NCBI GenBank assembly: GCA_963710355.1
Contig: CAVPZU010000003.1
Span: 806,001-870,000, forward strand
Direction of reading: 5' to 3'
Length of the DNA: 64,000 bases
DNA from: Fen-1359 sp963710355
Lineage (GTDB): Bacteria > Planctomycetota > Phycisphaerae > Sedimentisphaerales > Anaerobacaceae
The notes under the pieces are model-generated. The model made no database searches and was not told the origin of the DNA. It saw nothing but the letters and a program-made list of their open reading frames with translations. The translations under genes were made by a program, and so were the position numbers. Below, piece after piece: positions 17,485 through 25,962 of the stretch. Position 1 is the stretch's first letter. Each line of letters opens with the position of its first letter.

Positions 17485-18438
17485 TCATTTTTGAATCTTT
17501 GTGAAGGTATCGCCGGGCTTTGTCTGTCGGCCATTAACGAAGGCGGCGAAATTCATAATCGAGCTGCCAGCGGGTTTTATTCCGGTGATTTTAAGAGCGC
17601 CTGTCCCGCAAATAATGTTCGAGTATTTATCGAGCGTGCCCGGAGGCAATCCTTCGGGGTTCGCTATCTGAATAACGTTTGCATCTGCGAAGATTACCAG
17701 TTCGGTTTTGCCGGTTTTTTTTGAAAGATAATTGGCGGATGCTCCTGGCCAGGGGAACAGGCCGAGGATTTTTCTTTGCAGGATTTCAGCGGGTTCGTTG
17801 AAGTCGATGTAGCTGTCAGTTTTTTTCAGTTTTGGCGCCTTTGTGGCAATGGAATCGTTCTGTCTTATATAGGCGGCTGTGCCGGCCTCTATTAAGTCGA
17901 TGGTTTCGAGCAGAAGCGGCGCTGCCAGATGAGCGAGTCTGTCGTGGAGCCGGCTGGCATTTTCATTCGGCTCGACCTGTGTTTTCGCCTGTGCGATGAT
18001 GTCGCCTGCATCGATTTTTTCTGCGATAGTTATTATGCTGACGCCGGTTTCCTTTTCGCCGTTGATTATTGCCCAGTTGACGGGTGCTGCGCCGCGGTAT
18101 TTTGGCAGGAGCGATGCATGAACATTTATCGCTCCTTTGAGCGGCAGCCGAACAAGGGTATTTGCGATTTTTTGGCCGAAGGCGATTACCAAAATTAAGT
18201 CCGGTTTCGCCGCTTTTATTTTTTCGACAGAAGGAGGGGCGTTGGCATCGTCGGTTTCGAAAATCGGCAGGTTATTTTCCTTTGCCCAGATGCTTACCGG
18301 TGTCGGCGTTAATTTTCGGCCTCGGCCGGCAGGCTGGGCTGTTGCGGTGACGATGAGCGATAATTTATGTCGGGATTTTGCCAGTGTGTTGAGGCAATCG
18401 ATGCCGAATTGTCCGCTGCCGAGAAAAACGATGTTCAT
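17485..18438 (-). CDS. fmt: Methionyl-tRNA formyltransferase
   Basis: 317 residues, full length. Formylates initiator Met-tRNA with 10-formyl-THF. Landmarks: VFLGSGQFGIDCL at the start, the catalytic region INVHASLLPKYRGAAPVNWAI (Asn-x-His and SLLPxxRG), and EKIDAGDIIAQ. The C-terminal domain (KILGLFPWPGA...) is complete. Neighbour rsmB begins 3 nt later, and def lies upstream beyond a 312-bp gap that holds a MITE. Confidence 0.95.
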   Translation of the reverse strand: MNIVFLGSGQFGIDCLNTLAKSRHKLSLIVTATAQPAGRGRKLTPTPVSIWAKENNLPIFETDDANAPPSVEKIKAAKPDLILVIAFGQKIANTLVRLPLKGAINVHASLLPKYRGAAPVNWAIINGEKETGVSIITIAEKIDAGDIIAQAKTQVEPNENASRLHDRLAHLAAPLLLETIDLIEAGTAAYIRQNDSIATKAPKLKKTDSYIDFNEPAEILQRKILGLFPWPGASANYLSKKTGKTELVIFADANVIQIANPEGLPPGTLDKYSNIICGTGALKITGIKPAGSSIMNFAAFVNGRQTKPGDTFTKIQK

Positions 18439-18608
18439 AAATTTACCATTTAATTAAGAGACTCTAATAAAATGAAACCATCCGCTTTCGGAGGACTGAT
18501 TACACGGATTAAAAGAATATTTGTAAAAAAATCGGCGAAATCCGTCCGCCACAAGAATGGCGGATAAATTCCATCCACGGTTTCAAATTATTCTGTTAGA
18601 TGTTCTAA

Positions 18609-18685
18609 GAGCCTCTATCAGAACGGTCAAAAAGCTGTTTTTGGCACTAAAAACGTCCATTTCTGCGGGGTTTTGTTAGAGGCTC
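18609..18685. mobile_element. MITE, 77 bp, with the termini of the local IS5-family element
   Basis: The right terminus on the minus strand begins GAGCCTCTAACAAAAC, identical over 16 bases to both ends of the IS at 34397-35305; the left end is GAGCCTCTATCAGAAC. It is flanked by 3-bp TAA duplications (18606-18608 and 18686-18688), the TNA pattern also seen for that IS. No coding capacity, so it can only be moved in trans. Confidence 0.85.
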
Positions 18686-18692
18686 TAAATAA

Positions 18693-18711
18693 CCCCACGT
18701 AAAACGTGGGG
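18693..18711. other. Hairpin after def
   Basis: CCCCACGT-AAA-ACGTGGGG, an 8-bp perfect stem 40 nt downstream of def. On the minus strand TTATTTA follows, so it may act as a def terminator; it also fits the family of dispersed hairpins with a TAAA/GTAA loop. Confidence 0.55.
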
Positions 18712-18750
18712 CTAAATATTTTAAAGTTTTATGTTCAATATTTTTAGTTT

Positions 18751-19266
18751 TCATTTTTCCTGTTGGTCTTTTAGCTTTTGCAATTTTCTTCGATGAGCGA
18801 TTTTTGCGACGGTTGACATTTTGTCGGCGATGGTTATTCCGTTGATGTGGTCGAATTCGTGCTGCAAGGCTCTGGCGTAGAGGCCTTCGGCCTGTTCGGT
18901 GAAGACGTTGCCGTCGAGGTCGGTTGCGGTGACGGTGCATTCTTTGTATCTGCTAATCTTGGTGAATATGCCGGGAACCGACAGGCAACCTTCTTCGTTG
19001 GAGACTATCTTTCCATCGCAGACGACAGTGGGGTTTATAAAAACCCTGACGTTTTCTTTTTTACCATCGGGGCTGATGATGAAGATTCGCAGGGGGACGC
19101 CTGCCTGCGGAGCTGCCAGGCCGACGCCTTTGCGCTCGACCATAATGTCGGCCATTTTATCGACGAGCTTTTTTATTGAGTCGTCGATTTTTTCTATCGG
19201 CCTTGCCGGCTCTGCCAAAACCTGCGCCGGATAATGCGTTATGTGACAATTTTCAACATCAACCAT
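18751..19266 (-). CDS. def: Peptide deformylase
   Basis: 171 residues. All three metalloprotease motifs are present: GVGLAAPQAG (motif 1), EEGCLSVPG (motif 2, Cys metal ligand) and QHEFDHING (motif 3, HExxH). It removes the N-formyl group from nascent proteins, complementing fmt. The upstream DNA methyltransferase gene ends 3 nt before the def start, so def expression may depend on that promoter. Confidence 0.96.
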   Translation of the reverse strand: MVDVENCHITHYPAQVLAEPARPIEKIDDSIKKLVDKMADIMVERKGVGLAAPQAGVPLRIFIISPDGKKENVRVFINPTVVCDGKIVSNEEGCLSVPGIFTKISRYKECTVTATDLDGNVFTEQAEGLYARALQHEFDHINGITIADKMSTVAKIAHRRKLQKLKDQQEK

Positions 19267-19269
19267 ATT

Positions 19270-20319
19270 TTAATATTCTACAAGCTCTTTTAAATGTTGC
19301 TGTGATAATTTATTACCGTAGTTTACTGGTGCGGGAATTTCGGTTTTCTCTGATTCTCTTTGAAGTTCGATGTTCACTTCCGGAAAAGGAGATTTGAATT
19401 GCCAGCCGGTCAGGCCTGTTTTTCTCAGATGTTCGAGTCTTCTTATGGTAATTTCGGCAAAGATGGGGTCAATATCAATTGTGAAGCATCGTCTTTTCGT
19501 TGTTTCGGCTGCAATTAACGTAGTGCCGGAATGGGAGAAGAAGTCCACGATTAAATCATTTTTGTCTGAGCTGGATGAGACGATTCTTTCAATTGCTTTG
19601 AGCGGTTTTTGTGCGTAGCAGCCCGGGACATTTTCCTGCATTCTGTAAAAGACCTGCTGAATATCTACCCAGACGTTGCCGGCCCTGATGTTTTCTGATT
19701 TACTTCGTTCGAGATTTTCAGTGATTTTTCCATTAACTTCTTTGTAATAACCTCTCAGTATTTTAGGGATATCTGTATATTCAGCTTTGACGTTAAATTT
19801 TGGATTTCCTTTGATATAGTAGAGCAATTCCTGCCTGACAGCCATCCAGTTTTGTTGAGTGCCGTAGCCCCGCTGATTTCTCATTGTGATAAAACTTCTT
19901 GTTTTCAGTTCACTAAAACCTCTCATCATAATCATAAAATCGGGGAGTGGCTGAAAGCCTTCGTTCTGGTCGGCGCCTAACCATATATAAAAATGGGCAC
20001 CATCTTTGGATATTTTAATTGTGTTTGAAACCCATTTTTCGCACCAGTTGATATATTTGTGCAGTTCGATTTTGCCTAAACGTTCAGTATTATTATTGCC
20101 AATGATAACGTTGTATGGCGGGTCTTGAGCAGCAAGGGCGGATTTTTCGTTATTCATCAAGCGTAAAATATCATCTTCTTTCGAGGCGTCGAGGCAGCCG
20201 ACTTTATGGCCAGATATTTTATCTTCCCAGATTTGGCCGTATTTCAGACGGCAATGCGGGAGGAGTAATTTTCTTATTTCTTCACTGCTGTCGATTCTTG
20301 GTATTTGTTCTCTTTCCAT
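19270..20319 (-). CDS. DNA adenine/cytosine-N methyltransferase, orphan (beta-class order)
   Basis: 349 residues. Catalytic motif IV AQDPPYNV (64-71; DPPY is usual for N6-adenine and some N4-cytosine enzymes) precedes the SAM motif I, here VDFFSHSGTTLIAA (258-271), the order of the beta class, with the target-recognition region between. No restriction endonuclease gene is adjacent, so it is an orphan methylase or a remnant. It immediately precedes def on the same strand (3-nt gap), an unusual partner, and was probably acquired horizontally. Target sequence unknown. Confidence 0.85.
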   Translation of the reverse strand: MEREQIPRIDSSEEIRKLLLPHCRLKYGQIWEDKISGHKVGCLDASKEDDILRLMNNEKSALAAQDPPYNVIIGNNNTERLGKIELHKYINWCEKWVSNTIKISKDGAHFYIWLGADQNEGFQPLPDFMIMMRGFSELKTRSFITMRNQRGYGTQQNWMAVRQELLYYIKGNPKFNVKAEYTDIPKILRGYYKEVNGKITENLERSKSENIRAGNVWVDIQQVFYRMQENVPGCYAQKPLKAIERIVSSSSDKNDLIVDFFSHSGTTLIAAETTKRRCFTIDIDPIFAEITIRRLEHLRKTGLTGWQFKSPFPEVNIELQRESEKTEIPAPVNYGNKLSQQHLKELVEY

Positions 20320-20355
20320 AACAGTCCTACATAGAAATAATTACGTTGATGATTA

Positions 20356-21099
20356 TCAGTCGAATTCGTGGCCTTCGAAGATATTGCCGAGGTAGAGTTT
20401 TCGGACGGTTGGGTCTCGGACAATCTGGGCAGGGCTTCCTGAGGCGCAAACCATCCCGTGGTCGATTATGTAAGCCTTATTGACGACCTCGAGGGTGCGT
20501 TCGACATTGTGGTCTGTAATCAGAATGCTTACGCCGCTTGCGACAAGATGGCGAATCTGCCGCTGGAGGTCTTCGACGGCGATAGGGTCAACGCCGCTGA
20601 AAGGCTCATCGAGCAGAATCAGCGAGGGCTCAGTGACCATAGCGCGGGCGATTTCGAGTTTTCTGCGTTCGCCGCCTGAAAGGAGTCTGCCCTGGCTGTC
20701 GGCTACTTCGGTAAGTGCGAAACGTTCGATAAGCTCGCCAGCCCTTTTTTTTCGCTCGGCTGAGGTAATCGACATTGTTTCGAGGATGGCATAAAGGTTA
20801 TCTCGGACGGAAAGTTTCTGAAAGATGCTCGGCTCCTGCGAAAGGTAGCCCATCCCGAGGCGGGCCTTTTTATACATCGGCAGTTCCGTGATGTCGCGGC
20901 CATCGAATGATACGATGCCGCTGTTGGGCGTAATCATTCCCATAATCATTCTGAAGGTTGTCGTTTTACCTGCGCCGTTTCTGCCCAGGAGGCCTACGAT
21001 TGTCTGCCGCTCGATGCTCAAAGAGATATTGTTGACGACGGCTCTGCCCGAATATTTTTTTACAAGCTTACAGGTTTCGAGAAGTACCAAATTTCTCAT
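20356..21099 (-). CDS. lptB: Lipopolysaccharide export ABC transporter ATPase LptB
   Basis: 247 residues: Walker A GRNGAGKTT, Q-loop YLSQEPSIF, signature LSGGERRKLEIARA, Walker B LILLDEPFSGVDP, and switch His in ITDHNVERTLEVV. The SIFQKLSVRDN and GRLLSGGERR wording is typical of LptB, which drives LPS extraction by LptFG from the inner membrane. lptA/C/F/G are not in the window. Presence supports an LPS-containing outer membrane. Confidence 0.92.
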   Translation of the reverse strand: MRNLVLLETCKLVKKYSGRAVVNNISLSIERQTIVGLLGRNGAGKTTTFRMIMGMITPNSGIVSFDGRDITELPMYKKARLGMGYLSQEPSIFQKLSVRDNLYAILETMSITSAERKKRAGELIERFALTEVADSQGRLLSGGERRKLEIARAMVTEPSLILLDEPFSGVDPIAVEDLQRQIRHLVASGVSILITDHNVERTLEVVNKAYIIDHGMVCASGSPAQIVRDPTVRKLYLGNIFEGHEFD

Positions 21100-21256
21100 T
21101 CTGACCTCTGCTTTCCAGTTTAAATCTGTGTTGCTATTATAACTACCTCTTTTTTCAAATCAATTAAAAGCTTTAAGACGATTTTTCAAAGGCTCAAACG
21201 AGAAATGGTGACAGGTGCAGAAGGGCGAAAGCAAGAGAGGTGTTCGGACGGCGAAC

Positions 21257-21454
21257 CTATTGCCTTTTGAGCCATTTGTGCCGAAAGACATTTCTTATTT
21301 TTTCGGCAAAATGCAGGCCCAGGCACTGTGTGCTTGTCTTGAATTCGATTTTTTGCATATCTTTTTCCGTTATCGGCGGTCTTCTTCCGAAAAGACAAAG
21401 AATCCTGCCGGTAAGCGAGCCTAAAAATGTTTTTTTATCGGGGATTGATGCCAT
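21257..21454 (-). CDS. Small conserved-looking protein, unknown function
   Basis: 65 residues, basic, without a membrane segment; the block MQKIEFKTSTQCLGLHFAEKIRNVF has the even amino acid mix of a real protein. It begins about 11 nt after the likely true end (21465) of the preceding gene on the same strand, which suggests a two-gene unit. No family can be named with certainty. No strong ribosome-binding site. Confidence 0.45.
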   Translation of the reverse strand: MASIPDKKTFLGSLTGRILCLFGRRPPITEKDMQKIEFKTSTQCLGLHFAEKIRNVFRHKWLKRQ

Positions 21455-21464
21455 AAGACAAAAC

Positions 21465-22047
21465 TTATCTTTGAACAGCGGTTTTCAGGTTTGCCAGCAA
21501 TTCGGCGCCGCTGCGGCTTTCAATAGCGGACTGGCCTGTGAGACTGATGGTGCTCGAGGATTTCCGGTTTAGCCTGGTAGTATCTTTCAACGGCGCCGAT
21601 GCCGCCCTCTGCAGAGCCTTTTGTTTTGTAGTCGTTGTCTAAAAACCAGCGGCTTATTTCGTCATCGTACTCGGCGGGATAGATAAGGGCGGTTGTGAAT
21701 TTGTTATCGCTGTATTTGGCCAGTTGCACCTTTGCCCTGCAGGGCGGGGCTGATTTTACGGCAAGGCTTACGAGGGTCTTGAAGTCGGCTTTTGCTGCGA
21801 GGTGATTGTCCTCGTAGAAGAACAGGCCTGCCTCGAGCTGGAAAATTTCGTTGCGGACGCCTTTCAATTCGAGCCTGCCATCCGGATAGGCATTGTGAAT
21901 TTTATAGACCTTGCAGTCCCTGTATTTTTCGCTTTCGAGGATTTCAGCCACTTCGTCAGCGGTAAAGCCCAAGGCTGTACTATCACCGAAATCGACGACA
22001 TACAGGTTGACATATCTTTTTGGTTCTTTTATTTCCGGTAGTTTCAT
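21465..22047 (-). CDS. Hypothetical protein, probable frameshift at the C-terminus
   Basis: About 175 residues in the first frame (ending at 21520). It starts MKLPEIKEPKRYVNLYVVDFGD, is soluble and mixed alpha/beta by composition. The last residues of that frame (EHHQSHRPVRY) look unnatural, while a neighbouring frame gives STISLTGQSAIESRSGAELL and stops at 21465; one base change near 21560 would join them. Function unknown. Confidence 0.6.
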
Positions 22048-22397
22048 ATTTATTTATTATAACCGAGGATTGCACAGAAAAAAGTGTAAAACTTAAAGTT
22101 AAAAGCACAAAACCGTAACGTAAAACTAAAAAGTTTCCGATTATTGAAAAGTCTGAAAAAATTTCTTTTTTTCACGAAAATTGATACGAATAATTAGGCA
22201 GATGAGCAATTCCGTAATAAAGTCAAGCTCTGTATCTCCTTGTAAGTAAAGCTGTTATGTTAATTATTACGACCAGTGGAAAAAAACCTCAAAATTTTGT
22301 AAAATTTTCTTGACATAGAGTATATAATTATTTACATTATGTCTGTTATAGCTTACATATACAAGCTAAAATTATTATTGAATCAGGAGAAGAAGTT
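22048..22397. other. Divergent intergenic region
   Basis: 350 bp, AT-rich, no gene seen. It contains the promoter candidate for the membrane protein operon (22310-22338). Confidence 0.6.
22310..22338 (+). promoter_or_regulatory. Sigma-70-like promoter for the membrane protein/XRE operon
   Basis: TTGACA (22310-22315), 17-nt spacer, TACATT (22333-22338). The -35 is perfect and the -10 matches four of six; the first gene starts 60 nt downstream. Confidence 0.5.
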
Positions 22398-22838
22398 ATG
22401 AACAGAGCACAAAAAATGGCGTGGTGGTTGGTGATTTGGTTTTCGGCTGCTGTTATTCTTGCCGCGATTGCCATAGCAATTTTGCACTTCATCAATGGTA
22501 TGCCTTGGTCAATAGCAAGGGCAGGACTGAAATTTTTGGGTATAGCCGGGTTTGGCGGGCTGGGGCCTCTGACTTTTAAAAAAGACCCCGACAAAGCAAC
22601 CTGTGATGAGCGGGAGCGGCTCATCTATATCAAGGCGATCCTGGCGGGCCTCGTTGCGGCGTGTTTAATAACAGGTCTTGCCTGTATGCTGCCATTTTTC
22701 ATAATGGGCCCTGATGCAATGATATCCGTTGGCTGGCTGCCGGATATCTTTTTGGCCGTGACCTTTACATTTTTCTTTATTCAATCTGTTGCAATTCTGG
22801 TTCAATACGGCTGGAGGGGTAAAGGAGAAAAATTATGA
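22398..22838 (+). CDS. Four-helix membrane protein, unknown function
   Basis: 146 residues, preceded by AGGAG at a good distance. Hydrophobic segments at about 9-32, 43-58, 81-103 and 112-138 predict four membrane helices; the loop between helices 2 and 3 is charged (KKDPDKATCDERERLI). Similar small membrane proteins (DUF2178-like) often sit beside an XRE regulator, as here. The next gene overlaps it by four bases (ATGA). Confidence 0.7.
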   Translation: MNRAQKMAWWLVIWFSAAVILAAIAIAILHFINGMPWSIARAGLKFLGIAGFGGLGPLTFKKDPDKATCDERERLIYIKAILAGLVAACLITGLACMLPFFIMGPDAMISVGWLPDIFLAVTFTFFFIQSVAILVQYGWRGKGEKL

Positions 22839-23256
22839 ATCGATTAGAAAAAAGAGCATGGGCCGAACTTGGGGCGGTGACACTTTGTGTTATCATAGCA
22901 GTCGCAGGTATGGGGCTGATGGTTTATATGAACATAAAGGGTATTGTGGGCCTGACATCGTTTTCGATAAGCGGACTGATTATCGGGTTGATATCGTATC
23001 TGCGAAACATAAAGAGTGGAGCAAATTCGACGAGCGGGAGAAAAAGATTGCTCAAAAAGCCCGCGCATTGTCGAGTTGTGTCTTCATCTTGTTCCTGTAT
23101 TGCGCATCGTTTACTGTTTTCTTCATCGTCGGAGCAAAAAATCCTGTACCTGCCTACGTTTTGCCGGTCTTGTTTCTCTCTGGGCTATTCTTAGCCATAT
23201 TTGTTCAGTCTGCGGCGATTCTGGTCCAATTTGCGCGGGAGCGGGACGATGAGTAG
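22835..23256 (+). CDS. Second four-helix membrane protein, frameshifted
   Basis: Paralogue-like partner of the previous gene (MNRLEKRAWAELGAV versus MNRAQKMAWWLVIW at the start, and the same ending VQSAAILVQF versus IQSVAILVQY). The frame breaks near 23010: the first half ends in SYLRNIK, the second continues EWSKFDEREKKIAQKARA to the stop at 23256. The shared FDEREKKI/CDERERLI loop confirms they belong together. One indel would restore ~140 residues. It overlaps the XRE gene by 8 nt. Confidence 0.7.
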
Positions 23257-23470
23257 TGAGCATCTTAGCAATCAGATTCGCCGGATGCGTTTTGAAAACG
23301 GCGAAATGACCCAACAGGAACTGGCTGATAAGGTTGGCGTCACCCGTCAGACAATTATTGCCATCGAGGCTGGGAAATATTCGCCATCCCTGACCCTTGC
23401 CTTTCAAATCGCAAACGCCTTCAAGGTGTCAGTAGAAGATGTGTTTCAATACGAGAATGTTGAATCTTAG
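23249..23470 (+). CDS. XRE-family transcriptional regulator
   Basis: 73 residues, almost entirely one helix-turn-helix: QIRRMRFENGEMTQQELADKVGVTRQTIIAIEAGKYSPSL (9-48 approx.). This YozG-like minimal type usually acts as an autorepressor. The start ATG at 23249 overlaps the end of the upstream membrane-protein gene, so all three genes form one operon; a regulatory role over that operon is inferred. Confidence 0.85.
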   Translation: MSSEHLSNQIRRMRFENGEMTQQELADKVGVTRQTIIAIEAGKYSPSLTLAFQIANAFKVSVEDVFQYENVES

Positions 23471-23479
23471 CCTTGCAGC

Positions 23480-24691
23480 TTATTGAGTAGTTTTTATTTT
23501 TGCGAATTTGCGTTTGCCGACCTGGATTGTCATACCATTTTTAGGCGTGATTTGTTCATTAGGGTCGGATTTTTTCTCTCCGTCGATACTGACGCCTGAC
23601 TGAGAACAGATTCTTTTAGCTTCGCCTCCCGTTGCAACAAAGCCGCAGTGAACAAGGAGTTGTTTTAACGAAACAGGTTCAGGGGGGACTTTGATTTCAG
23701 GCATTTCGTCCGGCAGTTGTTTTTGTGCGAAGACCTTTTCGAAATTGTCGGCGGCGGCCTCCGCTGTTTGGGCGTCGTAGAATTGTGCGACGATGGTTTT
23801 GCCTAAAAGGACTTTTGCCTGTTTCGGATGCGTCTTTTGCGGATTTGTAAGTTCAGCGATTTTTTCAGCAGGCAGGTCGGTCAATAGTGTAAAATAGTTT
23901 TCCATCATATCGTCGGAAATGCTCATCACTTTGCCAAACATATCGTTTGGTTCGTCTGTCACGCCGATATAGTTGCCCTTTGATTTGCTCATTTTTTCTT
24001 TGCTGTCGAGGCCGACAAGAATTGGTGTGGTGATGACAATCTGAGGCGGCTGGCCAAAAAGCCTCTGAATGTCTCTGCCGACAAGATTATTGAACGTCTG
24101 GTCTGTTCCGCCGAGCTCGACGTCGCTTTTTACCATAACCGAATCATAACCCTGCATAAGCGGATACAAAAACTCGTGAACTCCGACGGGGTCACCGGCC
24201 TTGTGTCTGATTTCAAAAGTGTCCCGTTCGAGCATCCTCGAAACGGTCATGCTTCCGGTTAATTTGATAATATCCGACAGCTTGAGCGGCGCAAGCCATT
24301 TGCTGTTATGACGCACTTCAAGCCTGTCAGCGGCGGTATCGAGGATTTTGCCAGCCTGCTTAAAATAGGTCTGTGCGTTTTTTTCAATCTGTTCCGGCGA
24401 AAGCATCGGGCGAGTGGTGTTCTGGCCTGTCGGGTCGCCGATTCGAGCGGTGTAATCGCCGATGATTAGGACCGCCTTGTGGCCGAGGTCCTGAAACTGC
24501 CTCATCTTACGCAGCACTACCGTATGCCCGAGGTGTATATCGGGGCTGGTCGGGTCGAGGCCAAGCTTTACCCGCAATTGTCTGCTGGCCTTTTGCGATT
24601 CGGCGAGTCTCTTCGCCAGTTCTGCCTCGGTGAAAATCTCAACCGCGCCGCGCCGCAGCGTCTTTATCTGTTCCGAAATATTTGCCGTCAT
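23480..24691 (-). CDS. tyrS: Tyrosyl-tRNA synthetase
   Basis: 403 residues, class I synthetase of the TyrRS-Z type: LGLDPTSPDIHLGHTVVLRK contains the HIGH-like motif HLGH, KMSKSKGNYIGV is the KMSKS loop, and a C-terminal S4 RNA-binding domain follows (SLKQLLVHCGFVATGGEAKR). Complete, no frameshift. Faces the XRE operon convergently with a 9-bp gap. Confidence 0.95.
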   Translation of the reverse strand: MTANISEQIKTLRRGAVEIFTEAELAKRLAESQKASRQLRVKLGLDPTSPDIHLGHTVVLRKMRQFQDLGHKAVLIIGDYTARIGDPTGQNTTRPMLSPEQIEKNAQTYFKQAGKILDTAADRLEVRHNSKWLAPLKLSDIIKLTGSMTVSRMLERDTFEIRHKAGDPVGVHEFLYPLMQGYDSVMVKSDVELGGTDQTFNNLVGRDIQRLFGQPPQIVITTPILVGLDSKEKMSKSKGNYIGVTDEPNDMFGKVMSISDDMMENYFTLLTDLPAEKIAELTNPQKTHPKQAKVLLGKTIVAQFYDAQTAEAAADNFEKVFAQKQLPDEMPEIKVPPEPVSLKQLLVHCGFVATGGEAKRICSQSGVSIDGEKKSDPNEQITPKNGMTIQVGKRKFAKIKTTQ

Positions 24692-24817
24692 AGTCCAAAC
24701 CTTAAAAATATAACGGCGTGATTATATTAAACTATGGCGCCGGCGGCAAGAACGAAGTGGGGATAGGGGGTAGTAAATAGCGTGCAGCGTAGAGCGTATA
24801 GCGTTTGTTGAGACAAA

Positions 24818-25276
24818 TCAGGATTTCTTTATGAGGAGTTTTTCGTATTTGGTTTCAAATCTCAATTTATGTTTTATTTCATCTTCAATTATAGCCAGAA
24901 GTGTTTCGCTGGTGCTTTTATCCTGGGCCTGGGGCAGCATATCCACATAAAGCCTGAACGAGGCATCTTCCTTTTGTATGCATATCTCAAGCAGGTCTTT
25001 GTGGTCTAATCCGATTGTCGCTTCGTTGCTCATAATATAATCAGAGGCCTGAAACCTGTTGTCTTTTTGGGCTGTGTCCACGACTATGCCGTTTTTTATA
25101 AGCTCCATTTCGAGTTTGGCTTTGTGCTCCAATTCCTCCTGCGCAAAATCTTGGAGCATTTTACAAAGCTGGGGACTATCCATACGTTCTGCCAGTGCGA
25201 GATAAAAATTGTGAGCCTCAACTTCTCTCGAGACAGCAAGCTTAAGCACTTCATTGTCGGGCTTAATTTGTGTCAT
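24818..25276 (-). CDS. Ferritin-like/rubrerythrin-type diiron protein
   Basis: 152 residues, all-helical. Metal-ligand pattern: E18 in SREVEAHNFY, E47/E48 with H51 in QEELEHKAKLE, later EICIQKEDASFRLY and ...IEDEIKHKLRFE. This pairs ExxH motifs as in the rubrerythrin domain. There is no rubredoxin-like Cys4 tail. A role in peroxide or oxygen defence is the usual guess for anaerobes. Confidence 0.75.
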   Translation of the reverse strand: MTQIKPDNEVLKLAVSREVEAHNFYLALAERMDSPQLCKMLQDFAQEELEHKAKLEMELIKNGIVVDTAQKDNRFQASDYIMSNEATIGLDHKDLLEICIQKEDASFRLYVDMLPQAQDKSTSETLLAIIEDEIKHKLRFETKYEKLLIKKS

Positions 25277-25439
25277 TCTCCGAGTTCCTCGAATAATCTC
25301 TCTTTATTATCCTCTCTTTGGGCAGATAATCCAGTCGAAATTCGAATATCGAAGCACAAACTGTTTTTGAAATCCGAAATTCGAATCCACCTTCGGCGGA
25401 TTGTTTCGGATTTCGTATTTAGTGCTTTGGATTTTCCTC

Positions 25440-25958
25440 TCAACCTTCGTCACTCTGTTTTTTGACATCCGTAACTTGGTGTCTTACATAATGAACCGCC
25501 AGCAAAACCAACGCCGCCGCCCAAAACAAAAGGCAGATTATCTTTATGTGACTGTCGGAAATAATGTTCCAGAAAGGATTTTTGCTGTATGGCCAGAAGG
25601 GTTTGACGTCCCAGTGGTCAATCGAATCAATAAAGATATGAAACCACACGCCGAGAATCGACCAGATAAGCATTTTAGTAAAGGTTGTGTTGTATGTAAG
25701 CCTGAATACGCCCATCACCTTTTTGAAGACGCCCCGCACGGGAAAGCACGCTATCGCCAGCGCTGTGCCGACAGCCGTCCCGCCGATAAACGTATGGCAG
25801 TATCTGTGGTGCGGCCAGCCGAGACCGAGTGCGAAAATTACCAGCACCTCAATATCAACCGCCACATTGGCCAATAAAAATACAGGCAGGTCAACCCATT
25901 TTTTTAGAACCAATCCGACAAAACCCGCCGGCCCAAAATGATACATCGTAAATGGCAT
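25440..25958 (-). CDS. Membrane-bound metal-dependent hydrolase-like protein
   Basis: About 172 residues from the ATG at 25958 (MPFTMYHFGPAGFVG); the upstream open frame overlaps the previous gene. Several hydrophobic helices, with conserved polar motifs on them: NVAVDIEVL, HHRYCHTFIGG and LGVWFHIFIDSIDHWDVKPF. This His/Asp set is typical of the YdjM/DUF4184-like membrane hydrolases. Substrate unknown. It starts 4 nt after the DUF5131 gene. Confidence 0.65.
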   Translation of the reverse strand: MPFTMYHFGPAGFVGLVLKKWVDLPVFLLANVAVDIEVLVIFALGLGWPHHRYCHTFIGGTAVGTALAIACFPVRGVFKKVMGVFRLTYNTTFTKMLIWSILGVWFHIFIDSIDHWDVKPFWPYSKNPFWNIISDSHIKIICLLFWAAALVLLAVHYVRHQVTDVKKQSDEG

Positions 25959-25962
25959 AAGG

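Larger units (their letters stand above)
18439..18750. other. Gap between def and fmt holding a MITE and hairpins
   Basis: 312 bp with no gene. It contains a dispersed direct/inverted repeat-like stretch (ACTGATTACACGGATTAAAAG at about 18495), the MITE at 18609-18685 and a hairpin at 18693-18711. The insertion has moved def and fmt apart. Confidence 0.65.
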
